From Episyrphus balteatus (taxonomy: Eukaryota; Arthropoda; Insecta; Diptera; Syrphidae): a DNA stretch of 64,000 nt. Positions 1 to 11,300 of this stretch are shown here, piece after piece; position 1 is the stretch's first letter; each line of letters begins with the position of its first letter. The stretch spans positions 9,217,501 through 9,281,500 of the forward strand of contig NC_079136.1 in NCBI RefSeq assembly GCF_945859705.1, read 5' to 3'. A model generated the notes under the pieces. The model ran no database searches. It was not told where the DNA came from and saw only the letters and a list, made by a program, of their open reading frames with translations. The position numbers and the translations under genes were made by a program.

Positions 1-359
1 CAGTGTAAACATATGTGTAGATTCTAATTAAAACACGAAAAAAGAATCAATTCGTCGGCAAAAAAAACATCAATACTTTTTCCGTTGGAAAACGTTTAAG
101 AAAAAAACTATCGTCGACGGTACATCAATGTTTTGGTTTAAATGGAAAACGCCATGGTACAATGGTTGGCACCCCCAAACATTTTTTAATTTGAATTGCG
201 AATTGCTCTCGCATTTAAAGATTGACGCATAAAATTCATTAAATAACTTTTAAAAAAATTGTTTAAAAAATTTTTTTTTTTTAATCCAAAAATAATTTTT
301 TTTTAAAGTTTTCTTAATTTTAATATCAGTATAAACCTTTTTATGTCAAAATTTTCATT

Positions 360-640
360 AAAATCGGTTGTGTCGTTTTCATTAAGAAATCGGTTCTATG
401 GCAAGTAAGTACCGTTAATAACGGTCCAAAAAAATATTTTTTTTTTATTTTTACATCTTTTTTTCAGAACAAAATCTTCATCCGTTTTTGAGAAAATTGC
501 AATATCTCGAAAACTTTATAATGGAGATATCCGTTGAAAAAGAGACATTAAAATAAAAAGACAAAAAAATAAAAAAAACCACTCTTGGAAATTACGTACA
601 AATCGTCTGTACCGAGTTTTTAGCAAATCTATCAATCCGT
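360..640 (+). repeat. Dispersed repeat family, copy 1
   Basis: Shares ordered sequence blocks with 9990-10290 and 32440-32850. The blocks are a 'gttaataacggt' motif, a 'gagaaaattgcaat' block, a 'cttggaaatt' block and a 'tctgtacc' block, in the same order. This shows an interspersed repeat. No terminal repeats or coding capacity were seen, so the class is unknown. Confidence 0.5.
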
Positions 641-720
641 TTGAGCTCTTTTTTCCAATTCTTCAAACTGAAACTTATAACGGATACAGGGTTTAATTAT
701 TGGCAGTATAAAAAGTACAA

Positions 721-783
721 TTATTGGCAGTGGCAACGATTGATGTCTCAATGCACGTATTGTTGCCACCCCCTGCCAATAAT
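721..783. repeat. Short palindrome (hairpin element)
   Basis: TTATTGGCAGTGGCAAC at the left pairs with GTTGCCACC..CTGCCAATAA at the right, leaving a loop of about 25 bases. This is the structure of a very short hairpin mobile-element remnant. There is no further evidence of class. Confidence 0.5.
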
Positions 784-1686
784 AAAGACACTAGGTACTT
801 TATATGGAACGAGATATTGGCACCCCTTTTTAACCAACCATTGCCTTTTAGCCAACCATTGTACTTTCTTGTGTGCCCAAGGGCCCCAGGATAGTTAAAG
901 GCGGCCCTGCCTAAACTCCTCATCCCTTTTGCCTACAAACTCACTGCTTAGATGATTAAAAAATCAACGTGTAGCCAGGCACATTGCACATATGTTCCTA
1001 TCTTTTCAGGTTTTTGGAAAAATTGAGAAATACGAAAACTACGTTTTTATCAGATTTTTATTTTCTCTTCTGTTTTCAATAACTTTGGCATTATGAAATA
1101 TCAAAAAACACTTCGATGTTTAATACATAGGGCCAACCAATAATCAAATTTAAACCAAACGTTAATATTTATCGAATTCTACATATTTCACCATACCAAA
1201 AACAGTTGGGAAACTCAACTATAAAATTTAACAGAGCGTTAGCGTTTAAACTGACTTTTAAATTGGTTATTGTTATCTTGAAATATGTAGAATTTAGTAT
1301 AATAGGTGTGTTTTTTTGTTTATCTATATAGATTTTGTGCAAAAAAACGACATCGAGATTTTTGAAATGAAAACAATTTACGTGTTAATTACAACAAAAA
1401 CTTTATCTGTATAGATTTTTGAAAAATCCAGATAATTATCCAGATTTTACTTTCTCTCGATAGAAAACAGTACTGCCAAGGTACATTACACTTATTAAAT
1501 GTCAGATTCCAATAAACGACAGCTGCAGTTGACAGATATATGACAAAAAAAAATTTAATATTTAAAATTGAATTCAATTAGGAATAACAAACAACACAAA
1601 TCAATGTAAGTATAAGCATATTTTTTGGAAAAAGATGAAAATTGTGCGATAAACTTTGGTTTTTTTTTTTAATTTAATAATTTTAG

Positions 1687-2653
1687 GATTCACGTATTTG
1701 CATGAGTGCGATATCTTCCCCAAAATTAAAGAGAAAAACCGGAAAAGGAGATGGAAAGTAAATCAATTTATTCTTACAATGAGCTAGCGTATTTATCTTT
1801 TTTTTTCTAGGAATTATTTCACAAAAGAAGAATTCTGTGTACTGTGCGATTGGGTCTTAATCGTGTCGGTACCTTCAACCCTCACAGTCAAAATGTAATG
1901 TAAAATGTTCTTGGAATGCCCGCTCGTTTGCGAAAACGTCTATTCTTAGACGATCAACATGAATAAATGATAACAAAGCTCTTGTTGTTAATAAATTGCC
2001 TCATTAGAATGCCCACCACAAAAACAGTCTCTTACATTTTTAAAATGATACACGTCATGTATGTGCGCTGCGAAGAAAAGCAAATACAAACATACCTCCC
2101 GAAAAATATTCCCCCAGGAAACACTTTTCATCCCAAACAGCAGACAGCAACAAGCAAGACAATCCTAACATTGCATTATGCAGCTCATTCAACACCCAAA
2201 AATCCTTCAGCTCCCGTTGATGAAAAACCATTTTATAAGAGATCGCTTCACTGCGTTCAAACTTGTACGACATGTGCATGATAAGTGAAGTGTGGAAACA
2301 AATGGCATGTGAAAGTGGTAATTGTTTCAGAGCATCATTTAGCTCCCCAATTGGTTGCAGGTAATATTTTTATTGATTCTCCTTTTTTGGTTCGATATAT
2401 TCCTTATGTACTCTGCCTGCATTGATGTCGTTTTGTTTCTGTAGGACATGTCTTCTACAAATGGGTCTAAAGCCCCCATCGAGATCCCGAGAAAATCTGC
2501 ATGAATCTTCTTCGCAATTGCTTTCCCCTTCTAAACAGTTATGCAGAGGGAGGAATTAAGGCAAAACACATGGATTCCCAACCCAACTTAACCAACCCTA
2601 CAACTGGACATCCGGGTCTGAACAACTCGAGTACAGCAGACTTTTTAAACTAA
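1687..2653 (+). pseudogene. Unrecognised decayed intron-containing gene
   Basis: A gene-like series of splice signals is visible: a donor at 1606, an acceptor ending at 1686, a start codon at 1702 opening a basic peptide (MSAISSPKLKRKTGKGDG), a donor at 1758, an acceptor ending at 1810, a donor at 2361, and an acceptor ending at 2444. The last exon ends in ..NNSSTADFLN and a stop at 2651-2653. The middle exon has stops and changes frame, and the cysteine-rich stretches (HCVQTCTTCA, KCGNKWHV) lie in different frames. It therefore looks like a broken copy of a real gene. I could not assign a family. It lies inside the putative composite element, in the opposite orientation to the dynein copy. 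Confidence 0.35.
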
Positions 2654-3150
2654 GTTTATCCATGTATTATATTTGTTTATATTTTATAACTTTGTCATTA
2701 TTATTTAACGTCAGACCCCCTTTGTGCCATCAAAATTTTAAATGTATCTTAGAAATAAGTTATTTAATTATTAAATTGCAAATTGCAAAATTAAAACGTA
2801 ATCCGTTCTGCTTTTTCTCATTAAGATTTATCTGACAAGTTTCCAATCCGATATGAAAATTAATTGAACAAATTTGTGCGCGCCTCACTGCATAATCTCG
2901 GAACTGCAACATCAGACTTACAAAATGTTTCCATAAAAAATTCAACACATAACTTTGTATTAGTTTTTAGAAATAAATAACATACTCAAAGAAAGAATTA
3001 CTCAGCTTTTGACTAAATTTACCTATATATTTATTTAACATTTAACATTTTTGTTTCATGTTTTTTTTTTTCATAAGTAGGTACCTACTCAGTAAATACT
3101 CTTTTACTAATTTTCATTATCATACATACACAAAAAAAAAAAAAAAAAAA

Positions 3151-4608
3151 CAATCACCGATGCCGAGGGCACTTCGGTATTCCATAAATCAAGGCGACCA
3201 CTGCCGTCGACAGAAGCGAACAAGGCGGGATGAATTGGAGACCATAACATAATTTGAATTTTCTTCAAATGAATATAATGGTTTAGTGTCCTACAAGTAA
3301 ATACAAAAAATGTAATACATATTGGTCGTTATAGTAGATATTAAATTTCACCTTAAGACTCCATAACTTAATTGTCCAATCAATGAACGATGTAAGAAAC
3401 AAATCATCAAAATCTGTTGTAGATTGATTTGGATGAGTTGATATTCCCGTCACTGGACCCAAATGTTTCTCATAGACTTCAGACACACCCGAACGTATTC
3501 CATGTCGATAAGCTTGAGTAGAAACAACAATTTATTTATAAGCAAATGGAAAATCACAACAAACTTTTACCATAATAAACATTGCCATCTTCACTACCCA
3601 TAACCAGATTGTTAATCTCATTCGATGGAAAGGACATGCAACTGATAGCAATTGGGTTCGATTGCCGTGGCTGCAATTCCAGTGTATCTTGCGGCATCGA
3701 CAACATATCCAAACTCCATGAGCAAAGCTTGCCATCGGCTGAGATCGATAACACATTGTCTGCATTCTGTGTGCCAACCATTTGCAAACAATACACTGGA
3801 TGCGTATGTGCAGTTGCACTTAGAGGTGTCCTCTGGTCCTCTGTGCGCTTTTCCACTCGATTATTCCATAATACAATATGACCGGAATACGTTCCACCGA
3901 GTATAAGGTTTTGATTGAATTTAGCAAAGCATGTTGACATAACGGCACTTTGACAATGGAATATATCTTCGGGTGTTTGTTTTTTATATTTTGTGTTCCA
4001 GACCATTACAACACCATCTGGTTCATTGTGACTCTCCTTAAAAAAGTTAGTGGGTTTTAGATAGAATCGTGGAAAAAAATACAAATGCAAACCTCATTAT
4101 TGTGATATGAAACAACAACCAGTTCAGGAAAATGTGTTGACCAATCCATTGAAGTGATGCATCGATTCTTAGACCATCGGTCTTCGTGGAAATCTCGATT
4201 CAATGACAACCTAGCATGTGTCCTCTCATCGTTTGACTCCTATCACCACCTCCAATGTATTCGGTGTAGATGTCGACATTCTCAGATAGAGCCCTTTCGA
4301 TGACACGTCCAGCGGGTAAAACAAACCTTTGAAAGTCCGCCGACAAGATGATCATCTGTTTTTGTTCTTCCGATAGTTCCTTAAGTGAAAGCACAAATGT
4401 TAAATTAATGTAAAGAGAGGAGAGAAAAAATTCACTTACTTTATTTTTCTCTTCAGGTTCTTTTTTGTATTCAAGTGGTGTTATGGCTGATGCAACTTCC
4501 TTCATAGTGGGCAAACCATGTGGTAGAATTCCTGGTGGTAGTTTGGAATGGAAACCATTGTCGATGTGTGGCAGCGATCTCTGTTCGTCATCTCCTTGGG
4601 CATCATAA
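3151..4608 (-). pseudogene. sw: Truncated cytoplasmic dynein intermediate chain copy
   Basis: Five exons of a dynein intermediate chain can be read on the minus strand: 4608-4440, 4379-4093, 4036-3571, 3512-3352 and 3290-3151. They are separated by introns of about 56-62 bp with GT/AG borders. The family's conserved middle and WD-repeat region is clear (KLPPGILPHGLPT, ELSEEQKQMIIL, NEPDGVVMVWNTK, WTIKLWSLK). The copy is broken. One base is missing near 4231-4241, between GGGDRSQ and NDERTHARLSLN. About 11 bases (DVAW) are missing after NSNYVM, which shifts the frame, and 12 more (LNQD) are missing after DLWN. The reading ends in a poly-A tract on the + strand instead of the normal C-terminus. 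The N-terminal third is absent. Introns are retained, so it arose from DNA duplication and not from an mRNA. In the family the protein anchors dynein cargo; this copy cannot make it. Confidence 0.85.
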
Positions 4609-6176
4609 GGGGGGTTCACATTGACCAACTTACCGGACAGACCCGTTGTCATTTGGCCTGATGGCCGAATTATATTTTTCGTTCACACTCATCAGACAAT
4701 TTTCATCAAAACCCACTTTTCAGCTTATTTTTAATATATCTTTACCCTATTCTGCTCTCAAATTAGAGACAATGGATTATCACTGTCTGCCGGACAGACA
4801 TGTCGTTTAATTGACTAACACGTTCGTCCGACCACCAAAAAATCAAAATTTTTTGAAAACCATCCGGCAAACCGGACAGGCTGTCGGATGGGTGTTCACA
4901 CAGTGGCGTATCCAGAAAAAAATTTGGAGGGGGCTGGAAAATTTTTCAAGAATTTTGTATAAGGTACCTAAATGTAGGAACATTTTTTTTCTTTTTTTCA
5001 TTCGTCTTTGATCGAGAGAAAAACACTTTATATCGTTTGAACTTTGTCATATGCTGAATTCAAAGCTGTTTACGTATTTATTCCTATCACGTCTTGTTTT
5101 TGAGCTATACTCATTACTATTTTCCGCAATTCGACCGAAAGTGAATTGAAATCACTTTTCAATTTCACTTCGTAAATGCTTTGAACTGTCAAAACTGAAG
5201 TATCATCCATTTTTATTTTGTTGCATGGATGCAATTTTATTTACATTTTTAATGAAAAAAAGCAGAATTTAAAAGAAAAAATAAGTAGACACATTTTTCG
5301 AGACATATCAAATATGTATGTAAGTGAAATGCAGAACATGGGCGATATTATTGCAATTTGTAAATACTCAAATAAAAATTAATTAGGTAAAGTGTAAAGC
5401 GAATGAGGTGCAAACATAGAGGCAGTGATAAATTATTATATAAATAAATTAACAACAAATTTTGTCCAAGGATTGCAGATTCATTGAAAAAGGCACCAAA
5501 TTCACTTACAGAAACAAAGTGAGCTGATTTCGATCAGAAAATCCAAAATGAGTGAAAAAATGCAGAACATTTAATTTCACTATCGGCAAGTGAATGCGCA
5601 AAAAGTGAAATGCAGAACGTGAAAGTGTGAAAAACTATTTTTCAGAAGCGCAAACTTGAATTTCCTTAAAGAACCCATTAGTTATGTTGACCACTAAGAT
5701 TTTAAGATACCAAAAATTTCTATTATCTTTGAGAAAAATATTATTTAAAAAAAAAGTAAATATACTGAAGACGATAAAATACGGTGTTTAGAGTTTGCAT
5801 AAGAAGTTTTACAAAATTTAACGGTGATGTAATTCGACGCCAAAATACCGAAAAAAAAGATTTGAAGAATTCCGAATTGGAATAAAATCCGAAAAAAATG
5901 TATCCCAACCCTGAACGGCAGCTAAGGCCCTTACTCAAACAAACACAAACAGCCCTTTCAGAATTTGGAGGGGGCTCAAACATCTGAGCTGCCTCTAAAT
6001 CTCTAAGATTTACGAACAAGTTTCAGTTAATCATGTACATTATGGAGGCTTGGGGGGGGCTTGAGCCCCCTGAGCCCCCCCCTCAATACGCCACTGTGTT
6101 CACACTATCAAAACAGCATCAGATCAGACCAAATGGCGGCTGGTCTGTCCGGTAAGTTAGTCAATGTGAACCCCCC
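4609..6176. mobile_element. Non-autonomous inverted-repeat DNA element
   Basis: Ends are inverted repeats of about 50 bp beginning GGGGGGTTCACATTGAC and continuing through CTTACCGGACAGACC and CATTTGG. The flanks are cataa (4604-4608) and tataa (6177-6181), a possible 5-bp target duplication with one mismatch. Without the nested hAT and its duplicated target the element would be about 364 bp. It interrupts the dynein copy just at the start of its first recognisable exon, so it inserted after or during the decay of that gene. Superfamily not determined. Confidence 0.75.
4901..6096. mobile_element. Nested hAT-type non-autonomous element
   Basis: The element begins CAGTGGCGTATCC and ends TACGCCACTG. 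It is flanked on both sides by the exact 8-bp duplication tgttcaca (4893-4900 and 6097-6104). Terminal CAG..CTG ends with an 8-bp target duplication define the hAT superfamily. The 1196-bp interior has no transposase frame; it contains the repeated word tgcagaac and, near the right end, G/C-runs reading ..ggggggcttgagcccc... It sits inside the inverted-repeat element 4609-6176 and is therefore the younger of the two. Confidence 0.88.
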
Positions 6177-7011
6177 TATAAGTAAGCATAGGTAAAACAG
6201 GAACAATTCTACGATTTTTTTTGTTTGTTTTTTTTTTCTCTCATTTTGTTTAGAGCTTTGTTTTATTAAATTTTAATTTTTTAAATAAAAAAGCAAAAGC
6301 AAACTTTTTGACAGACAGTTGTCAAAGTTAATGTTCAGTGCTGCCAAACTTTAACACGGATTCCAAAAATCCCGATGTCGTTTTTTTGCACAAAATCTAT
6401 ATAGATAAACAAAAAAACACACCTAATATTAAAGTGAGCTTTTAATTTGATTATTAGTAGGGCCCATAGAGTTAGGAGATTTTAATTTAGTACGCAGCTG
6501 AAGTGAAACGAAATTTTCTATACAAAAATAGCATAACGAAATCTTGAAAGAAAAATTTCATTTTGCTTTTCGTTTTTCCATACTCACTCATTTGTCACTT
6601 ACTTTTTATTGTCCTGCGCACTTTTTTTGACTCCCAAGAGAAGTGTTGACGGTTTTTTCACTACTTGTAATTCATTTATTTCTAGTTTTAAAAATTATTT
6701 TCTGTTATTATTCTTGATTTAAAATTAATTTTTTGTTTTGATTTTGACAGAATACTCGATGATAATTTTTCGTAGGCATTTTCGGTGCAGACTTTGGAGA
6801 CTTGAAAAATTTTCGTTTCGCATCAGCAGCGTACTAGGCTTAACTTTTGACAAAAATTGTTCGAAGGATGAACACATATCAAATGTGTTATACCAATTCT
6901 GATACAAGTGAAAGCCAAAAAATAACTGTTGACAAGAGTATATGTATAGAGATAATACGAAAGTGTGTGTTAAATGTAGTTGTTTTTGTAGTTGTGTGCG
7001 ATGAACAAATG

Positions 7012-7110
7012 ACAGATAAAAAATTGTAGTAGATTACTACTAGCGAAGCTAATTTTTGTACGTTCCATTGAAAATCGCTAGTAAACTACTAGTAGTACTT
7101 TACCACCTCC
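7012..7110. repeat. Small inverted repeat
   Basis: agtagattactactagcga and tcgctagtaaactactagt form imperfect inverted arms around a short AT spacer. It is a likely hairpin-element remnant with no coding content. Confidence 0.35.
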
Positions 7111-7149
7111 CAAAGGAACAGGGACAGGGCTAATGAGAGAAGGTAGTAT

Positions 7150-7236
7150 CCCGACAAACAATTTTGCTTCTATAAAGCTTTACAGATGCAGTTGTTGCTT
7201 CTGTAAAGCATTATAGAAGCAAAATTGTTAGTAGGG
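7150..7236. mobile_element. Hairpin MITE with CCCGACAAACAATTTTG end
   Basis: The left arm starts CCCGACAAACAATTTTGCTT and the right arm is its complement ending AACAATTTTGCTTC-type sequence and GTAGGG. The whole unit folds into one hairpin with a loop around GCAGTTGTTGC. Related arms occur at 38606-38662 and 39665-39705, so this is a multi-copy family in the window. Confidence 0.65.
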
Positions 7237-7239
7237 ATC

Positions 7240-7373
7240 ATTATCTGCGTTCCTTTGGAAATATTTATCTTCTGCTTAGTACTTAAAGCTGCTTTGAACT
7301 ACTTTTTCAGTATAGCAAAAGTAGTTTTAAGTACTAAGCAGTAGATAAATATTTCGAAAAGAACGCAGCTAAT
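7240..7373. mobile_element. Hairpin MITE with CTGCGTTCC(T)TT end
   Basis: Arms ATTATCTGCGTTCCTTTGG and its inverted partner (..aaaagaacgcagctaat) enclose TGCTTAGTACTTAAA repeats that also pair. The unit is a nearly complete palindrome of 134 bp. A related shorter palindrome lies at 46979-47063. Confidence 0.6.
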
Positions 7374-7727
7374 AGCGTTTTAATTTGCAAAATGGCGTCA
7401 CAAGTTTATGGCGTTTGGTTTCTCAAAATCAAAAGGAACAACAACAACAAATAAAGCTATTCTTTTTTCTTTCATCTAACAATTCTCGATACAGACTTTC
7501 TGCTTACTATGGATACAAGTCACCGCTGAAATATCAGACGAGTAATCTGACATTTAATTCCGATTACTCACTCATTCACTTTTACTAGCTAAATCGATTT
7601 TGGCCGAAAAGTGACTCATCTCAGTCACTTCATTTCGAATTATATATTGTTTTCACTAGAGCCCAAATGAGATAATTTCACTAATTAGCTTATTTTGCAA
7701 GTCAAATCGTATAAAAAGTTTTTACTA

Positions 7728-7869
7728 GGGGTATTCATGCAACGGTGTAAACTCTGGGTAAACCTGATAAATGTGGTGAATGTATCAAAATTTTGTATGG
7801 GTTTGACAGTTAGTTACCATTTTACCAGGTTTACCAAGAGTTTACACCGTTGCATGAATTGAATACCCC
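7728..7869. mobile_element. TA-flanked MITE (Tc1/mariner-like)
   Basis: Inverted ends GGGGTATTCATGCAACGGTG and the complement ending GAATACCCC, with pairing that continues through GTTTACACC/GGTGTAAAC and GGTAAACCTG. TA dinucleotides flank both ends (7726-7727, 7870-7871), which is the target duplication of the Tc1/mariner superfamily. The interior of 142 bp has no coding capacity. Confidence 0.72.
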
Positions 7870-7873
7870 TATT

Positions 7874-8300
7874 ATAGTTTTGCCTTGAATCTTAAAACTG
7901 TTATACCTATTCCATGCAATTCATAAGTTGTTCATTGTTCTTTTTTTATCACCTCCACTGTAAAAAGCACAAAATTATCCAAGTGTCATCGTACTCTCCC
8001 CTTCCCACTGTCATTCTGATAAAAACTTTCGCACAATTTCTTTTCTCGACATAAACTTTTTCAAAAAACTTTTTTTTCAGTCCAAAATTTGCACTCGTCG
8101 TGTTTGTTTCGGGAAACAATTGTCGGCGGAGTCTTCAAAAAGTATAAAAAAAACAAACCCCTTTCCATATACAAAAAAAAAAAAAAATAGATTCTTCCTT
8201 CGTCTACTACAGAATCAAACAAAACTGAAAATAAAATTCATCTTCAAAATTGAATGAAGCGATCTCAATTAATTAATTGTAATAAAAACAATAAACAATA
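7874..8300 (+). promoter_or_regulatory. Presumed Men 5' leader and promoter region
   Basis: About 430 bp upstream of the inferred Men start codon. It contains a pyrimidine-rich stretch and no upstream in-frame coding exon. No unambiguous TATA or initiator element can be defended, so the transcription start is unknown. The function is inferred from position only. Confidence 0.3.
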
Positions 8301-11300
8301 ATGTTCACTCGTCCAATGTAAGTGACATAAAATATTTATTATTTTTTATTTTTTCATTCATTGAATAAAATTATGATTATTGATCGATTTTTGGTGGTTT
8401 TTTTGGTTTTTTGGTTACCTTCGATAAAAGTTGCGTTTTTCATTTAATTTCCTTTTGAATTAAACAATCAACCCTTTTGGAATTCTTTCACTTTTTCATT
8501 CAGAAAAAAAAAACGAAAAAAAAAACATTTTATATAACTTCTCGTCGAGGTAGAATTTCTTCTTCTTTCATTTCTCTATAAAAAAAAATCCGAATACCTA
8601 TCTACTTCTAGATACAGAATTTAAGTCAAATTCGATTTTAGTTCCCATTTCCTAACCTCTCTTCTCCTCTGCGCAAGGGATGGTTTATGTTATAGTGGGG
8701 TAGGTGGTTGCTTATGCTTTTAGTTTGTTGTAATCTTGTAACACGGTATTTTTGCTTTGCGTTGGCTGCAGCAGCTGCTTCTGAGGGGGCGTAGATTGAG
8801 ATGAGTGCCATGGTCACACATCAACAATATCTCAACCAGACAATGGGGCAGCCAGTGACCTATCTCTTGGCTCGTCCCAATTTCTTCTTTTTCTCTGTTT
8901 AAACATTGCATAATCACAACGAAGAATAGAAGAAAATTAGAAAAGAAAAAAAAAAAAATAACGAACAATGTTTTTGAAATTGAAATTGGTCGATGATGAT
9001 GCTAGTTTGGCGAGAGTTCTCTCGTCTAAAATTAGCATTCATTTCGAAAGTCTTTAAAAAAAAAAGACTCGCCGCGCCACCACATAATAAGAATAATAAT
9101 TCTCAGAAAGTGTGACTGTGCGTCCCAAGTAGAATTTGGTGGCGGCGGCTAATAAAACAGCAACAATCAATCCAAATCAGCTGTAATAGTCCAGACAAAA
9201 TAGACATAAAGAAGCGAAAATCCAAAATTAATTCGGCATAAAACTGAAAATTCGTACAGTACAGAGCATTGAAACATCGATTAAAGTAAAATTTCAAAGG
9301 TCTCCAAAAATCCCATGTGTGCATATTGTCGCTGTTAAAGAAAACCGGCATAACTGTTTTTTGAGTTATCAATGCCAGTAGGTATACTGCAAACAATACA
9401 TTCTTCATTTTTGTAAACTCAGTATAAATTTAAAGGATTTGCATCCTATCATCGGCTGATTCTTTTTCTTCATTCTATAAAAAATAGTATGGAAAATTGA
9501 CAAATTTGGAAATTTAAAACAGCTTTGCTGAAGAATTAAGATTTTTGAGTTATGCCGGTTTTCTTTAACAGCGCCTTTATATAAAGTTATTTTAGGTAAA
9601 ATGTCGAAAATGTTTGTTTTTCATATCGTCGGCGCTAAGCAAAACTGTTCCTTAACAAATCCTAAGGAGGTAGAACAATTTTGCTTTCCGGAGTCAGTCG
9701 ATATTATAACATTGAAACGGGGGAAGCTCTCAAAATAAAATGCACGACTTGGTCTCACGAACTTGCTCTTGTAGTGCAAAGTATCTTTATATTTATTTAA
9801 CAATAACCATATTCACCTTTATTATTATACAAACCGTCTTTGCATAAATTTTAAACAAAATTGATTTTTTCCATAAACGATTTTGGGGAAGAACCGACAT
9901 AAGTCATTTAAAAATGGGAAAATGTACCATATTTTCACTATCCGTATTTCTTGAGAAAAACTAAAAACACACTTTTACTAACAGCATAGCGTGCACAAAA
10001 TTTAATCGAAATCCTTAGAGCCGTTTTCGAGAAAATTGCAATAACTCGAAAATTTTGTATAGGAGGTACACTTTTTAAGTGGGATATTAAAAAAAGAAAA
10101 AAGAAACAACCTTGGAAATTGCAAACAAATCATCTGTACCAAATTTCAAGGAAATTCGTCCACCCGTTTAGGCTGCAGCTTCATTTTTGTGACGAGGCAT
10201 AGACGCGTATCGGTGCGGCGGACGTCATGACCAAAACCACTTCTTTGGACTTCTACATCATCGTAATGTTAGTTTTGATTAAAACCTTAATAACGTAAAA
10301 TAGGCATTAAAAAAAAAATTGTTACACTTATGAAACTTGGCAAAAAGTTTGCTTTTGGGATAAAAACCAAGGATAAAAAAAGTTGGGTGGTAGGGTGTTT
10401 TTTCACGGACAAGAGGGAGGGGGTGAAGGTCAAAAATGTACTGAAAAAAATTGTTTGTCGAATATCATCATATGACACATGTTTTCAAGAAGCCAATGAT
10501 TCGTGTAGAACGTCTAATAAGTAAAGTTAAAACGTTCAATTTGTCATCAAAACCAAAAATAAAATAAATCATTGGCTTTTTGGGACCAATTACAGATTTT
10601 ACTGTCTTTTCGAAAGAAACACCCTTTCGCCTAATTTAACTTCGCCTATAATAACTGTTTATTCTTGCTTTCTATCCAAAATTCAACTTAAATTCTTACC
10701 AAATTTCATAAGGGTGACCCATAATTTTTGTTTTCACTCAAAAAACACATTTTTAACCATGATATTCTTATAGACTCTATTTTACATAAAATATCTCAAG
10801 ATTTTCTTTAGTAACACTGATCGTTTAAATGAGTGGTATGTATCGAAAATTTCGTTTTTTGCCTATTTTGGTCAAATGGCCGATGTTACCCAAAAAAGTC
10901 TTGAAAGCATGTGTAGATTATGAGCTTTTTTACATAAAATAATTCAGTTTTTATTTCTCAAAGCTATACAATAACAAAAAAAAAATATTTTTTTTTTTCA
11001 ATTTGGGCAAAAATAAAAAATTACGGTTTTTCGTACTTTACTCTTCAAAAACGCGGCTTTTGAAAAATATTTCAAGTTTATTTTATAGATCATAATGTTT
11101 TTAAAACAAAAGCACTTTTGTACTTGCCATCGTTTAGAAGATATAAGGTTTCGGAGAGAGGTCTATCCGATAAAATCGACTTCTTTGTCCTGTACCTGTA
11201 CAAAATTCGTATAGAGCTGAAAATTAGTACAGAAACAGAGCATTGAAATATCGGTAAAAGTAAAATATTAAAAATCCCTGATTTTCGATGTTTAACCTTG

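Larger units (their letters stand above)
1..1126. other. Gene-free repeat-rich left edge
   Basis: No coding exon is recognisable here. The stretch 360-640 resembles sequence at 9990-10290 and 32440-32850: a run about a gene-like phrase 'ccgttttcgagaaaattgcaat' type spacer followed by 'cttggaaatt' and 'catctgtacc'. A short palindrome sits at 721-783. Short open frames overlap it on both strands and have no recognisable domain. Confidence 0.5.
1127..6476. mobile_element. Probable composite element with long inverted ends
   Basis: The left end (1127-1360) and the right end (6360-6476) are inverted copies of each other. Both contain ATAATCAAATT near the outside, then GGTGTGTTTTTTTGTTTATC, then a block reading through CTATATAGATTTTGTGC to CGACATCG. 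The left copy is interrupted by about 135 bp that is itself an inverted repeat (AATTCTACATATTTCA and its complement). Between the ends lie an unrecognised decayed gene, a dynein intermediate chain pseudogene and nested transposons. I see the inverted ends directly; that they are the termini of one element that captured host sequence is inference. No clear target duplication was found. Confidence 0.5.

Noticed and set aside
8720..8968. 82-codon minus-strand ORF in Men intron 1
   Set aside because: No recognisable family, phenylalanine runs from poly-A tracts, and no splice context.
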